Positions 45,632-53,717 of a stretch of DNA of 64,000 nucleotides are shown here, piece after piece (within the stretch, counting starts at the first letter, position 1; each line of letters starts with the position of its first letter). The position numbers and the translations under genes are program-made. Origin of the DNA: Actinomycetota bacterium (GTDB taxonomy: Bacteria > Actinomycetota > Actinomycetes > Actinomycetales > Dermatophilaceae). The DNA is taken from assembly GCA_020160805.1 (NCBI GenBank), contig JAIUPO010000001.1, forward strand, positions 62,001-126,000. Direction: 5' to 3'. A model generated the notes under the pieces. The model made no database searches and had not been told where the DNA came from. It was given only the letters and a program-made list of their open reading frames with translations.

Positions 45632-46801
45632 TCAGTCGCCCTTAACGTTGACCAGCTGACGGAGCGTATGCCGGATCTCCACCAAGTCCGCGGCGTCCGC
45701 CATCACCTGGTCGATGTCCTTGTAGGCCGCCGGGATCTCGTCGATGAAGGCGGCGGTATCCCGGAACTCAATGCCGGCCATCGCCTCCCGCAACTGCTCC
45801 TGGGTGAAGGTCCGCCGCGCCGCGGACCGCGAGTGCACTCGGCCAGCACCATGTGGCGCCGAGTTCAGCGCGAGCGGATTGCCCAGTCCCGCAACGACAT
45901 ACGACGCCGTCCCCATGGATCCGGGTATCAGCCCGGCCTCACCGACCCGAGCCGAGATGGCGCCCTTCCGGGAGAGCCAGACCTGCTTGCCGAAGTGCTT
46001 CTCCTGCTCGGTGTAGTTGTGGTGGCAGTTGATTTCCTCCAGCCGCTCCACCTGCGTACCGACCCAGTCCTGAACGCACGCGTGCAGCCGGTCCATCATC
46101 TCCTCCCGGTTCAGCAGCGCGTAGGTCTGCGCCCACCGCATCTGCCGGATGTAGGCCCAGAACTCGTCCGTGCCCTCCACCAGGTAGGCAAGATCCCTGT
46201 CCGGCAACGGAATCCACCACTGCTGGCACAGCTTCTGTGCGACGCCGATGTGGTGCTGAGCGATCTTGTTGCCGACGCCCCGCGACCCGCTGTGCAGGAA
46301 GAGCCAGACCCTGCCGGTCTCGTCCCGGGTGATCTCGATGAAGTGGTTGCCCGAGCCGAGGGTGCCCAGTTGCAGATCCCAGGCCCCGAGGTATGCCGCG
46401 GGGTCGAACCCCGCGTCGTCCGCGAGGGTCCGCAGCTGGTCCAGCCGGGCGATCGTGTGCTCGCGGCTGATCCGCTGGTTGCGCGCGCCGGCCGACAGCG
46501 GGATCGCGTTCTCGATGGCGACCCGGACGCTAGCCCGATCGGTAGGCAGGTCGGACTCGTGCAGGCCGGTGCGGACGGCGATCATGCCGCAACCGATGTC
46601 GACGCCGACGGCGGCCGGCATGATCGCGCCGAGCGTTGGAATGACCGACCCGACGGTTGCGCCCTTGCCCAGGTGGGCGTCGGGCATCAGCGCGAGATGC
46701 GGGTGAATGAAGGGCATCGTCGACGCGGTCTTGGCCTGCGCGGCCGTGGCGTCGTCGAGGATGCTCGCCCAGTTGAACAACCTGGGAGCGAGCTTCTGCA
46801 T
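45632..46801 (-). CDS. rtcB: RNA-splicing ligase RtcB
   Basis: 389 residues. The active-site motifs are MPDAHLGKG, VGVDIGCGM (metal Cys), LGSGNHFIE, LHSGSRGVG, CHHNYTE and the guanylation-site region APHGAGRVHSRSAA. RtcB joins 2',3'-cyclic phosphate and 5'-OH RNA ends using GTP and Mn2+. The start is ATG 46801 (MQKLAPRLFNWASI). No rtcA, rtcR, archease or RNA-cleaving toxin gene is next to it, so its substrate here is unknown; RNA repair is the general idea for bacteria. Confidence 0.93.
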   Translation of the reverse strand: MQKLAPRLFNWASILDDATAAQAKTASTMPFIHPHLALMPDAHLGKGATVGSVIPTLGAIMPAAVGVDIGCGMIAVRTGLHESDLPTDRASVRVAIENAIPLSAGARNQRISREHTIARLDQLRTLADDAGFDPAAYLGAWDLQLGTLGSGNHFIEITRDETGRVWLFLHSGSRGVGNKIAQHHIGVAQKLCQQWWIPLPDRDLAYLVEGTDEFWAYIRQMRWAQTYALLNREEMMDRLHACVQDWVGTQVERLEEINCHHNYTEQEKHFGKQVWLSRKGAISARVGEAGLIPGSMGTASYVVAGLGNPLALNSAPHGAGRVHSRSAARRTFTQEQLREAMAGIEFRDTAAFIDEIPAAYKDIDQVMADAADLVEIRHTLRQLVNVKGD

Positions 46802-46925
46802 TGGCGTGAACTCTCTCGTGCGCACCCGTGAGCGGGTGACCCGGCGGGCGCCGAGCCTGGTCACGATAGCGGCGAATGGCGCTGCCCTGCCTGGCATTTT
46901 CCGCCGTGCAAGAGCAGTCGACGCG

Positions 46926-48518
46926 CTAGCGCGGGGCGACGCCCGCCCGGATCAGGCCATAGGTCACCGACTCCAAGAGGGCATCCCAGCTCGCCTCGAG
47001 GATGTTGGCGGCCACACCGATCGTCGACCAGGTCGTCGAGCCGTCGGAGGTCTCGATCAGGACGCGGGTGATGGCGTCGGTGCCGTGCTCGGTGTCGAGG
47101 ATGCGCACCTTGTAGTCGACCAATTCCAGGTCGGCGAGTTCGGGATAGGCCGACGCGAGCGCCTGCCGCAGGGCGTGGTCGAGCGCATTGACCGGGCCAT
47201 TGCCCTCGCCGGTCTGCACGACCCGCTTGCCCGCCGCGCTCACCTTCACCGTCGCCTCCGACAGCGCGTCCTGCTCGCCGCGGCTGTCGGTGATGACCCG
47301 CCACGACTCGACGTCGAAGAAGTCGGGCAGCTTGCCGTCGAGCTCCCGGCGCAGCAGCAACTCGAAGCTCGCGTCGGCCGCGTCGAAGGTGTAGCCACGC
47401 AGTTCCAAGTCCTTGACGGTCGCGAGCACCCGCGCCACCTTGGCCTTGTCCTCCGCCGAGCCGGAGTCCAGATCGAAGCCCAACTCGCGGCTCTTCAGCT
47501 CGATCGAGGCGCGACCAGCCATGTCCGACACCAGCATCCGCATGTCATTGCCGACGGCCTTGGGGTCGGTGTGCTGGTAGAGATCGGGGTCGACCTTGAT
47601 CGCGCTGGCGTGCAGGCCGGCCTTGTGCGCGAAGGCGCTGGAGCCGGTGTAGGGCTGACGACTGTAGGGCGCGACATTGGTGATCTCGCTGATCGCATGT
47701 GAGATCCGGGTCGCCTCGGCGAGGCGGTGCGGCTCGATGAGGTCGCGCTCCTGCTTGATCTGCAGGTTGGCGACGATGGTGACGAGATTGGCGTTGCCGG
47801 TGCGCTCGCCATACCCATTGATCGTCCCCTGCACGTGCGTGGCGCCCGCGTCGATGGCGGCCATCGAGTTGGCGACGGCGCAGCCGGTGTCGTTGTGGCA
47901 GTGGATGCCGATCCGCGCGCCGGTCGCGCCGACGACATCGCCGACCATGTCCGCGATCTCGTTGGGCAGCATTCCGCCATTGGTGTCGCATAGGGCGACC
48001 ACCTCGGCGCCGGACTCGGCCGCGGCGCGCACCGCTTCCAGGGCGTATGCCCGATCGGTCCGGTAGCCGTCGAAGAAGTGCTCCGCGTCCACGAAGACGC
48101 GGCGGCCTTCGCCGCGAAGGAAGGTCACCGTGTCGCGGATCATCTCGAGGTTCTCCGCGAGGGTCGTCCGCAGCGCCCGCTCCACGTGCCCGCCATGACT
48201 CTTGGCCACCAGCGTCACGACAGATGCCCCAGAGTCGAGCAGGGCCCGCACCAACGGGTCCGAATCGGCCCGGCCACCCGCCCGACGCGTCGCGCCAAAG
48301 GCAGCCAGCGTCGCATTGCGCAACGTCAGCTCACTTTGCGCGCGGCGGAAGAACTCCGTGTCCTTGGGGTTGGCCCCTGGCCACCCGCCCTCAATGAAGC
48401 CGACCCCCAGCTCGTCAAGGTGCAGGGCAATCGCGAGCTTGTCCGTCACCGAGAGGTTGAGCCCCTCTTGCTGCGCGCCATCGCGCAACGTGGTGTCGTA
48501 GACGTGCAGGTCGCTCAT
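46926..48518 (-). CDS. cimA: (R)-Citramalate synthase
   Basis: 530 residues, the CimA (TIGR00977-type) length. Motifs: VYDTTLRDGAQQEGLNL, FIEGGWPGANPKD, the HCHNDTGCAVANS catalytic His region, and a C-terminal regulatory domain (LVDYKVRILDTEHGTDAITRV). It condenses pyruvate and acetyl-CoA to citramalate, giving 2-oxobutyrate for isoleucine by the threonine-independent route. LeuCD and LeuB can complete the steps. A leader peptide with two Ile codons and a terminator precede it. ATG 48518 is the start. Confidence 0.94.
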   Translation of the reverse strand: MSDLHVYDTTLRDGAQQEGLNLSVTDKLAIALHLDELGVGFIEGGWPGANPKDTEFFRRAQSELTLRNATLAAFGATRRAGGRADSDPLVRALLDSGASVVTLVAKSHGGHVERALRTTLAENLEMIRDTVTFLRGEGRRVFVDAEHFFDGYRTDRAYALEAVRAAAESGAEVVALCDTNGGMLPNEIADMVGDVVGATGARIGIHCHNDTGCAVANSMAAIDAGATHVQGTINGYGERTGNANLVTIVANLQIKQERDLIEPHRLAEATRISHAISEITNVAPYSRQPYTGSSAFAHKAGLHASAIKVDPDLYQHTDPKAVGNDMRMLVSDMAGRASIELKSRELGFDLDSGSAEDKAKVARVLATVKDLELRGYTFDAADASFELLLRRELDGKLPDFFDVESWRVITDSRGEQDALSEATVKVSAAGKRVVQTGEGNGPVNALDHALRQALASAYPELADLELVDYKVRILDTEHGTDAITRVLIETSDGSTTWSTIGVAANILEASWDALLESVTYGLIRAGVAPR

Positions 48519-48567
48519 GTGCTTCACCTTGTCTGAACGTGGTCGGTCAATCGGCCTGGCGGGCAAC

Positions 48568-48618
48568 AAAAAACCCCCCAGGGCTGGGAGGTCGGCGCAA
48601 CGAGAGGTCTCGTTGCGC
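48568..48618 (-). promoter_or_regulatory. Attenuator (hairpin plus intrinsic terminator) of cimA
   Basis: Reading the minus strand, an 11-bp hairpin GCGCAACGAGA/TCTCGTTGCGC (48618-48595) begins at the leader stop codon. It is followed by a G/C stem (CCTCCCAG with CTGGGGGG, about 48592-48575) and a run of six T. The terminator lies 50 nt before the cimA ATG, so transcription would stop before cimA unless the stem is prevented. Confidence 0.65.
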
Positions 48619-48647
48619 TAGTGGATAATCATGCTCGCGAGGGTCAC
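48618..48647 (-). CDS. Leader peptide of cimA (9 codons, Ile-Ile)
   Basis: GTG 48647 begins MTLASMIIH, ending in TAG; a shorter MIIH from ATG 48632 is also possible. Adjacent ATT and ATC codons code for isoleucine, the end product of the CimA branch, directly before the stop. The stop codon touches the first base of the attenuator hairpin, so a stalled or terminating ribosome would change its folding. The Shine-Dalgarno is weak. Confidence 0.5.
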   Translation of the reverse strand: MTLASMIIH

Positions 48648-48723
48648 ACGCTCACTCTACACATCCCCCCGCGCCAGCCAAGGCCGTCCGTATGCCGACC
48701 ACTCCCGCATCCACCGCAAGCCC

Positions 48724-48753
48724 GCGCCCGCCCAGCGTGAGCCGGGCGGGCGC
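48724..48753. terminator. Hairpin terminator after ilvE
   Basis: A 10-bp GC-only stem (48724-48733 with 48744-48753) lies 6 nt past the ilvE stop. There is no T-run. Confidence 0.65.
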
Positions 48754-48758
48754 ATGGC

Positions 48759-49856
48759 TCAGGCGAGTTGGGTCAGCCAGCCGTGGGTGTCCTCGACCCG
48801 GCCATACTGAATGTCGAGCAGGCGGCTGCGGATCGCATTGGTGATCTCGCCGCCCGCGGCACCGGCGGTCGAGGGCGTGCTGCCGCCCTCCCAGCGCAGC
48901 TCCCCGACCGGCGTGACCACCGCCGCGGTGCCGCAGGCGAAGATCTCGACAATCTCGCCGGACGCAACGCCGTCCTTCCACTGCTCGATCTCGATCCGCT
49001 GCTCCTGGGGGTCGAGGCCGAGTTCCTTGCCGAGATCGAGGATCGAGCTGCGGGTGACGCCCTCAAGGATCGAGCCCGTCAGTTCAGGGGTGAGCAGGCG
49101 GTTGTCCTTGGTGACAAAGAAGAGGTTCATGCCGCCCAGTTCCTCGATGAAGGTCTGGGTCGCAGCGTCGAGGAAGACGGCCTGGTCGCAGCCGTGCTCG
49201 ATCCCCTCCAACTGCCCGGCGAGCGAGGAGGCGTAGTTGCCACCGCACTTCGCGGCCCCCGTGCCGCCGGCACCCGCGCGGGCATAGTGCTGGGAGATCC
49301 ACAAGGTCACCGGCTTCAAGCCGCCGGAGAAGTAGGCGCCGGCCGGGGAGGCGATGACCGAGAAGGTCACCTCGTTGGCGGGCCGCACGCCAAGGAAAGC
49401 CTCGCTGGCATACATGAAGGGTCGTAGGTAGAGGCTCTTTTCGCTGCCGTCCGGCGCCTCCGGCACCCAGGCCTGGTCGGCCGCGACGAGGGCACGCAGT
49501 GAAGCGATGAAGTCCTCTTCCGGCAGCACGGGTAGCGCGAGCCGGGCGGCGCTGCGCGCCATCCGCTGGGCGTTGGCCTCGGGCCGGAAGGACCAGATCG
49601 AGCCGTCGGCATGGCGATAGGCCTTTAGGCCCTCGAAGATCTCCTGGGCATAGTGCAGCACCGCCGCGCTCGGCATCAGGCTGATCGGCCCGTATGCCGT
49701 GACCCGCCCGTCATGCCAGCCCGCGTCCTTGGTCCACGTCGCGACCGCCATGTGGTCGGTGAAGTGCTTGCCGAAGCCCGGGTTCTCCAAGATCGCGGCG
49801 CGGTCGGCCTCGCTGCGGGGGGAGGGGTTGGCGGTGAGTTCGAACGAGAGCGCCAT
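48759..49856 (-). CDS. ilvE: Branched-chain amino-acid aminotransferase
   Basis: 365 residues, fold-type IV PLP enzyme. VLHYAQEIFEGLKAYR, the SLYLRPFMYASE segment, and the cofactor Lys in GAAKCGGNYASSL are characteristic. EELGGMNLFFV and GVTRSSIL complete the active site. It makes Leu, Ile and Val from 2-oxo acids. The start is ATG 49856 with AAGGAAGG about 15 nt upstream. Its usual neighbour leuB lies 11 kb away, beyond the amine-catabolism island. Confidence 0.95.
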   Translation of the reverse strand: MALSFELTANPSPRSEADRAAILENPGFGKHFTDHMAVATWTKDAGWHDGRVTAYGPISLMPSAAVLHYAQEIFEGLKAYRHADGSIWSFRPEANAQRMARSAARLALPVLPEEDFIASLRALVAADQAWVPEAPDGSEKSLYLRPFMYASEAFLGVRPANEVTFSVIASPAGAYFSGGLKPVTLWISQHYARAGAGGTGAAKCGGNYASSLAGQLEGIEHGCDQAVFLDAATQTFIEELGGMNLFFVTKDNRLLTPELTGSILEGVTRSSILDLGKELGLDPQEQRIEIEQWKDGVASGEIVEIFACGTAAVVTPVGELRWEGGSTPSTAGAAGGEITNAIRSRLLDIQYGRVEDTHGWLTQLA

Positions 49857-49961
49857 CGCGGGTGCGCCTGCCTTCCTTGGCCGTTGCCGGGAGTCGGGGT
49901 ATTGCCGACCGGGTCTGCTGCCCAGGGTAGTCACGCCTCCGCGCCAGCCCCGCATCGCGGG

Positions 49962-50677
49962 TCAGTGCACGAGCGGGCGCAGCGCCTCGGCGGCCATCGT
50001 CACGACGCCGGGGAGGTGCCCATTGCCGATCATGTTGAGCACGATGCCGGGGATTCCCGCGTCGATGACGCGCGCCTTGATGTCGGCAGCGACCTCCTCG
50101 GGGGTGCCGACGAACTGGCGGCGGTAACCGCGGCCCGAGTCGTCGCGTCGAGGGTGTCGAGGTCGACGCCGGACTTGAGCATCAACGCGCGCTGGAGAGC
50201 TCGCGCGGCGTCGCCGTCCTCGTCCATCAGCACGAACGCGAGGAAGGAGGTTTCCAGACTCGCGAGGTCCCGGTCGTTCTCCGCGCACCGTGCAGCCAAC
50301 GCCTCGAGCTTGGCCAGGATGAGCGCCGGGTCGCAGATGATGTTGAGGTGGTCGGCATACTTCGCGGCCAGGCGGAAGGTCTTCTTCTCGCCTGAGCCAC
50401 CGAGCATGATCGGCATGTCGTCGCGCACCCGCGGCTCGTTCATCCCGGTGACGGCCCGATAGTGCTTGCCGGAGAGCGTCGGACGCTCGCCGTGCAGCAT
50501 CGGGGCGATGATCTGCAGGGCCTCGTCGAGCTTCTCGAAGCGGTCGGCGAAGGTGCCGCAGTCGAAGCCGGCCGCCTCGGCTTCGCGGGCTTGCTGCTGG
50601 ACGATCGGGAAGATCGCGCGCGGGTCCCCACCGGGATAGCTGAAGTTGGGGATCTAGTAGCCGAGTCGGATGCTCAT
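49962..50677 (-). pseudogene. Broken LLM-class F420-dependent oxidoreductase
   Basis: Family pieces are present but three lesions are visible. Codon 8 is TAG (50656-50654) in MSIRLGY-stop-IPNFSYP, where homologs have Gln. After the REAEAAGFD helix the sequence jumps to CGTFADRFEKLDEAL, so the central segment containing the barrel core is missing (about 85 residues by comparison with the family). Near 50120 the frame shifts between DLDTLDATTRA and the final RQFVGTPEEVAADI. Intact enzymes use F420 with a luciferase-like barrel. The ATG overlaps the PuuD stop by 4 nt, showing it was the last gene of the operon. Confidence 0.85.
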
Positions 50678-51447
50678 GAGTCCATTCTTTCGCGGGCAGC
50701 CGTGACGAGCGCGTCGAACAGCCGGCCGTCCGTGCCGGCCTCGGGATGCCACTGCACGGCCAGCCGAAAGCGGGCTTCCGGATTCTCCATCGCCTCCGGG
50801 GTCCCGTCGGCGTGCCAGGCGCTGATGCGGTATGCCGTGTGGTCCAGCGAATCCGCATCCACACCTTGGTGGTGGTAGGTCGGGACGTCCAGATCGGCCT
50901 CGCCGAGGAGACTGGCCAGGGTGGTGCCGGGGACCACGGAGACGGGGTGGGCGGCATACGTCCCGGGCGTCGGGAGGTGGGCGTCGTGACCGACCCGGTC
51001 GGGGAGGTGCTGCTCGATCGCTCCGCCCGCGGCGACGGCGAGGACCTGCATCCCCCTGCAGATGCCGAGGGTCGGCAGGTCCAGATCGTCCGCCGCGTCG
51101 GCGAGCGCGATCTCCCAGGCATCCCGATCGCGCCGAGGTGCTTGCGCCGTCGAATGCGGTTGCGCGGCATACCGACTCGACTCCACATCGGCGCCGCCGG
51201 CGATCATCAGGCCGTCCAGTCGGGCCAGGACGGCGCGGGCCATCTCGGGGTCGACGTCCTCACGCGGGGGCAGGACGACGGCGATACCGCCGGCCGCCTG
51301 GACGTGCTCGACATACATCTGCGGGAGCACGGCCGAGCGCTGCGCCCGCCAGGGAATGCGGTCGACCTCCTCGACATAGCAGGAGATGCCGATGACGGGG
51401 CGCGGCGACACCCCAAGAACAGGAGTCACCTCAGAGCGGGGTGACAT
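50674..51447 (-). CDS. puuD: Gamma-glutamyl-gamma-aminobutyrate hydrolase-like class I glutamine amidotransferase
   Basis: 257 residues at most. RPVIGISCYVEEVD is the PuuD-type start, GICRGMQVLAVA carries the nucleophile Cys, and FRLAVQWHPE carries the catalytic His. It should cleave the gamma-glutamyl amide made by the GS-like enzyme (53718), releasing glutamate. The start is uncertain: ATG 51447 overlaps the SDR gene by 17 nt; GTG 51411, directly before SPRPVIGIS, fits the family better. The 4-nt overlap with the broken LLM gene shows an operon. Confidence 0.85.
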   Translation of the reverse strand: MSPRSEVTPVLGVSPRPVIGISCYVEEVDRIPWRAQRSAVLPQMYVEHVQAAGGIAVVLPPREDVDPEMARAVLARLDGLMIAGGADVESSRYAAQPHSTAQAPRRDRDAWEIALADAADDLDLPTLGICRGMQVLAVAAGGAIEQHLPDRVGHDAHLPTPGTYAAHPVSVVPGTTLASLLGEADLDVPTYHHQGVDADSLDHTAYRISAWHADGTPEAMENPEARFRLAVQWHPEAGTDGRLFDALVTAARERMDS

Positions 51448-52207
51448 AGGCGCCGGAAATGCCGCCGTCGACGACGAAGGTGTTGGCTGTCATGAAACTC
51501 GACTCATCGGAGGCGAGGAAGAGGACGGCATTGGCCATCTCCTCGGGCTCGCCGAAGCGGCCCATCGGGACGTGGATGAGGCGGCGGGCGGCGCGCTCGG
51601 CGTCCTTGGCGAAGAGCTCCTTCAGCAGCGGGGTGTTGACCGGGCCGGGGCACAGGGCGTTGACGCGGATGCCTTCGCGGGCGAATTGCACGCCGAGTTC
51701 GCGGGTCATCGACAGCACGCCGCCCTTGGATGCGGAATAGGAGATCTGCGAGGTGGCCGCGCCGAGGATGGCGACGAAGGAGGCGGTATTGATGATCGAG
51801 CCGGACTTCTGCTCCAGCATGTAGGGCAGAACGGCCTTGCAGCACAAGTAAACCGAGGTCAGGTTGACGAGCTGGACCTTGTCCCAGGCCTCCAGGTCGG
51901 TGTCGAGGATCGAGTCGTCTTCGGGCGGGCTGATCCCGGCATTGTTGAAGGCGATGTCGATGCGGCCATAGGTGTCGAAGGCGACCTTGAAGAGGTTGTC
52001 CACCTCGGCCTTGTCGGCGACATTGCAGTGGACATAGGTGCCGCCGAGTTCCTCGGCGAGCTGGGCGCCGAGGTCGTCGTTGAGGTCGGCGATGACGACC
52101 TTTGCGCCTTCCTCGGCGAAGCGGCGCACGGTCGCCAAGCCGATGCCGGAGCAGCCTCCGGTGACGACGGCGACCTTGCCCTCGATGCGGCCGGGACGTT
52201 CAACCAT
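51431..52207 (-). CDS. Short-chain dehydrogenase/reductase
   Basis: 258 residues, classical SDR. The NAD(P) loop is TGGCSGIG near residue 17, NNAGIS marks the core, and the catalytic pattern is Ser in NTASFVAILG followed by YSASKGG. Asp in VVIADLN after the second strand favours NAD+ over NADP+ (family rule). It probably oxidises an alcohol or hydroxyl group in the island's pathway. It follows the ALDH gene after 42 nt. Confidence 0.9.
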   Translation of the reverse strand: MVERPGRIEGKVAVVTGGCSGIGLATVRRFAEEGAKVVIADLNDDLGAQLAEELGGTYVHCNVADKAEVDNLFKVAFDTYGRIDIAFNNAGISPPEDDSILDTDLEAWDKVQLVNLTSVYLCCKAVLPYMLEQKSGSIINTASFVAILGAATSQISYSASKGGVLSMTRELGVQFAREGIRVNALCPGPVNTPLLKELFAKDAERAARRLIHVPMGRFGEPEEMANAVLFLASDESSFMTANTFVVDGGISGAYVTPL

Positions 52208-52249
52208 GTCGGGTGATTCCTTTGTCTCAGAGGGGTTTTCGGGATGGGA

Positions 52250-53638
52250 TCAGGCAGAGGCGTCGAAGAAGACGTTCTTGGTCTCGGTGAAGGCGTCCAG
52301 GGCGTCCGGGCCGAGTTCGCGGCCGATGCCGCTGGCCTTGAAGCCGCCGAAGGGCGTGGAGTAGCGCACCGAGGAGTGGCTGTTGACCGAGAGATTGCCC
52401 GCCTCGACCCCGCGGGCGACGCGGATCGCGCGCCCCACATCGCGGGTCCAGATCGAGCCGGAGAGGCCGTATGCCGTGTCGTTGGCCAGCCGGATCGCCT
52501 CGGCTTCATCCTCGAAGGGCATGACGGAGACGACCGGGCCGAAGATTTCCTCAGTCCAGGCGCGATCGGTGGTGCCATGGGCGAGCAGGACGGTGGGCGG
52601 GTACCACCAGCCGGCCCCTTCGGGGGCCGAGCCGCGGAAGGCGATGTCGGGCGCGGCATACCCCAAGGCCCCGGCGTCCTCGACGAACGACCGGACGGTG
52701 TCGCGCTGGCCCGCGCTGACCATCGGGCCCATCTCGATCGACGCATCGGCCGGGTCGCCGACGCGCACCGCCTTGATGGCGCCCTCGAAGCGCTCCATGA
52801 AGTCGTCGAAGACTTTGCGCTGCACCAGGATTCGGGTGCGTGCGCAGCAGTCCTGACCAGCATTGTCGAGGAAGCTCATCGGCGCGCTGGCGGCGGCCCT
52901 CTCCACGTCCGCATCGGCGAAGACGATATTGGCGCTCTTGCCGCCGAGTTCGAGGGTCACCCGCTTGAGCTGGTCGGCCGCCTTGCGCATGATCCCCTGG
53001 CCGACCGCGGTCGAGCCGGTGAAGCAGACCTTGCGAACGTCCGGGTGGGTGACGAAACGCTCCCCCACGACCGAACCCTTGCCGGGCAGCACCATAAAGA
53101 CGCCCTCAGGGAGCCCCGCCTCCAAGGCCAACTCCCCCAGCCGGATCGCCGTCAGCGGCGTCAGTTCGGCGGGCTTGAGGACGACGGTATTGCCCGCCGC
53201 GAGGGCAGGGCCGAAACCCCAGCCCGCGATGGGCATCGGGAAGTTCCACGGAACGATGACAGATACAACCCCAAGGGGCTCCTTGAAGGTGACATCGAGG
53301 CCGCCCGCGACCGGGATCTGCTTGCCGAACAGCCGCTCCGGTGCCGCGGAGTAGTAGCGCAGGACATTGACGACATTGCCCGCCTCCCAGCGCGCATTGC
53401 CGATCGTATGGCCGGCATTGCGCACCTCGAGGCCCGCGAGTTCCTCGGTGTGCGCCTCGACCACATCCGCGAACCGGCGCAGCAGCAGCCCGCGATCCGC
53501 CGGGCTCACCGCCCGCCAATTGGGGCCGACCGCAACGGCTTTCGCGATGGCGGCGTCGGTTTCCTCGACCCCGACCAGGTCGATGGTGGTGACGACCTGC
53601 TCGGTCGCCGGATTGATGACATCGTGCGTGGTAGTCAA
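52250..53638 (-). CDS. Aldehyde dehydrogenase
   Basis: 462 residues with all ALDH motifs: VIVPWNFPMP, FTGSTAVGQGI, the Glu of LELGGKSANI, the catalytic Cys within NAGQDCCARTRI, and EEIFGPVVSV. It oxidises an aldehyde to the acid with NAD(P)+, equivalent to PuuC. TTG 53638 (MTTTHDVINPATEQ) is the only reasonable start in frame near the conserved N-terminus. It lies 79 nt after the GS-like gene, in the same direction. Confidence 0.9.
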   Translation of the reverse strand: MTTTHDVINPATEQVVTTIDLVGVEETDAAIAKAVAVGPNWRAVSPADRGLLLRRFADVVEAHTEELAGLEVRNAGHTIGNARWEAGNVVNVLRYYSAAPERLFGKQIPVAGGLDVTFKEPLGVVSVIVPWNFPMPIAGWGFGPALAAGNTVVLKPAELTPLTAIRLGELALEAGLPEGVFMVLPGKGSVVGERFVTHPDVRKVCFTGSTAVGQGIMRKAADQLKRVTLELGGKSANIVFADADVERAAASAPMSFLDNAGQDCCARTRILVQRKVFDDFMERFEGAIKAVRVGDPADASIEMGPMVSAGQRDTVRSFVEDAGALGYAAPDIAFRGSAPEGAGWWYPPTVLLAHGTTDRAWTEEIFGPVVSVMPFEDEAEAIRLANDTAYGLSGSIWTRDVGRAIRVARGVEAGNLSVNSHSSVRYSTPFGGFKASGIGRELGPDALDAFTETKNVFFDASA

Positions 53639-53717
53639 TGTCGGGCACTTTCTCTCAGAGGGTCGGGGTCCCCGCGAAGTATCGAGCGACGCAGGAGCGA
53701 GAACTTCGTGGGGTGAC

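Noticed and set aside
48568-48647. T-box riboswitch before cimA
   Set aside because: No stem I specifier arrangement or conserved T-box sequence is present. The short frame with Ile codons fits ribosome-mediated attenuation better.
49962-51188. A single 408-codon minus-strand gene
   Set aside because: Its 5' half is the puuD gene read in the wrong frame; only the last ~60 codons encode the end of the broken LLM oxidoreductase.
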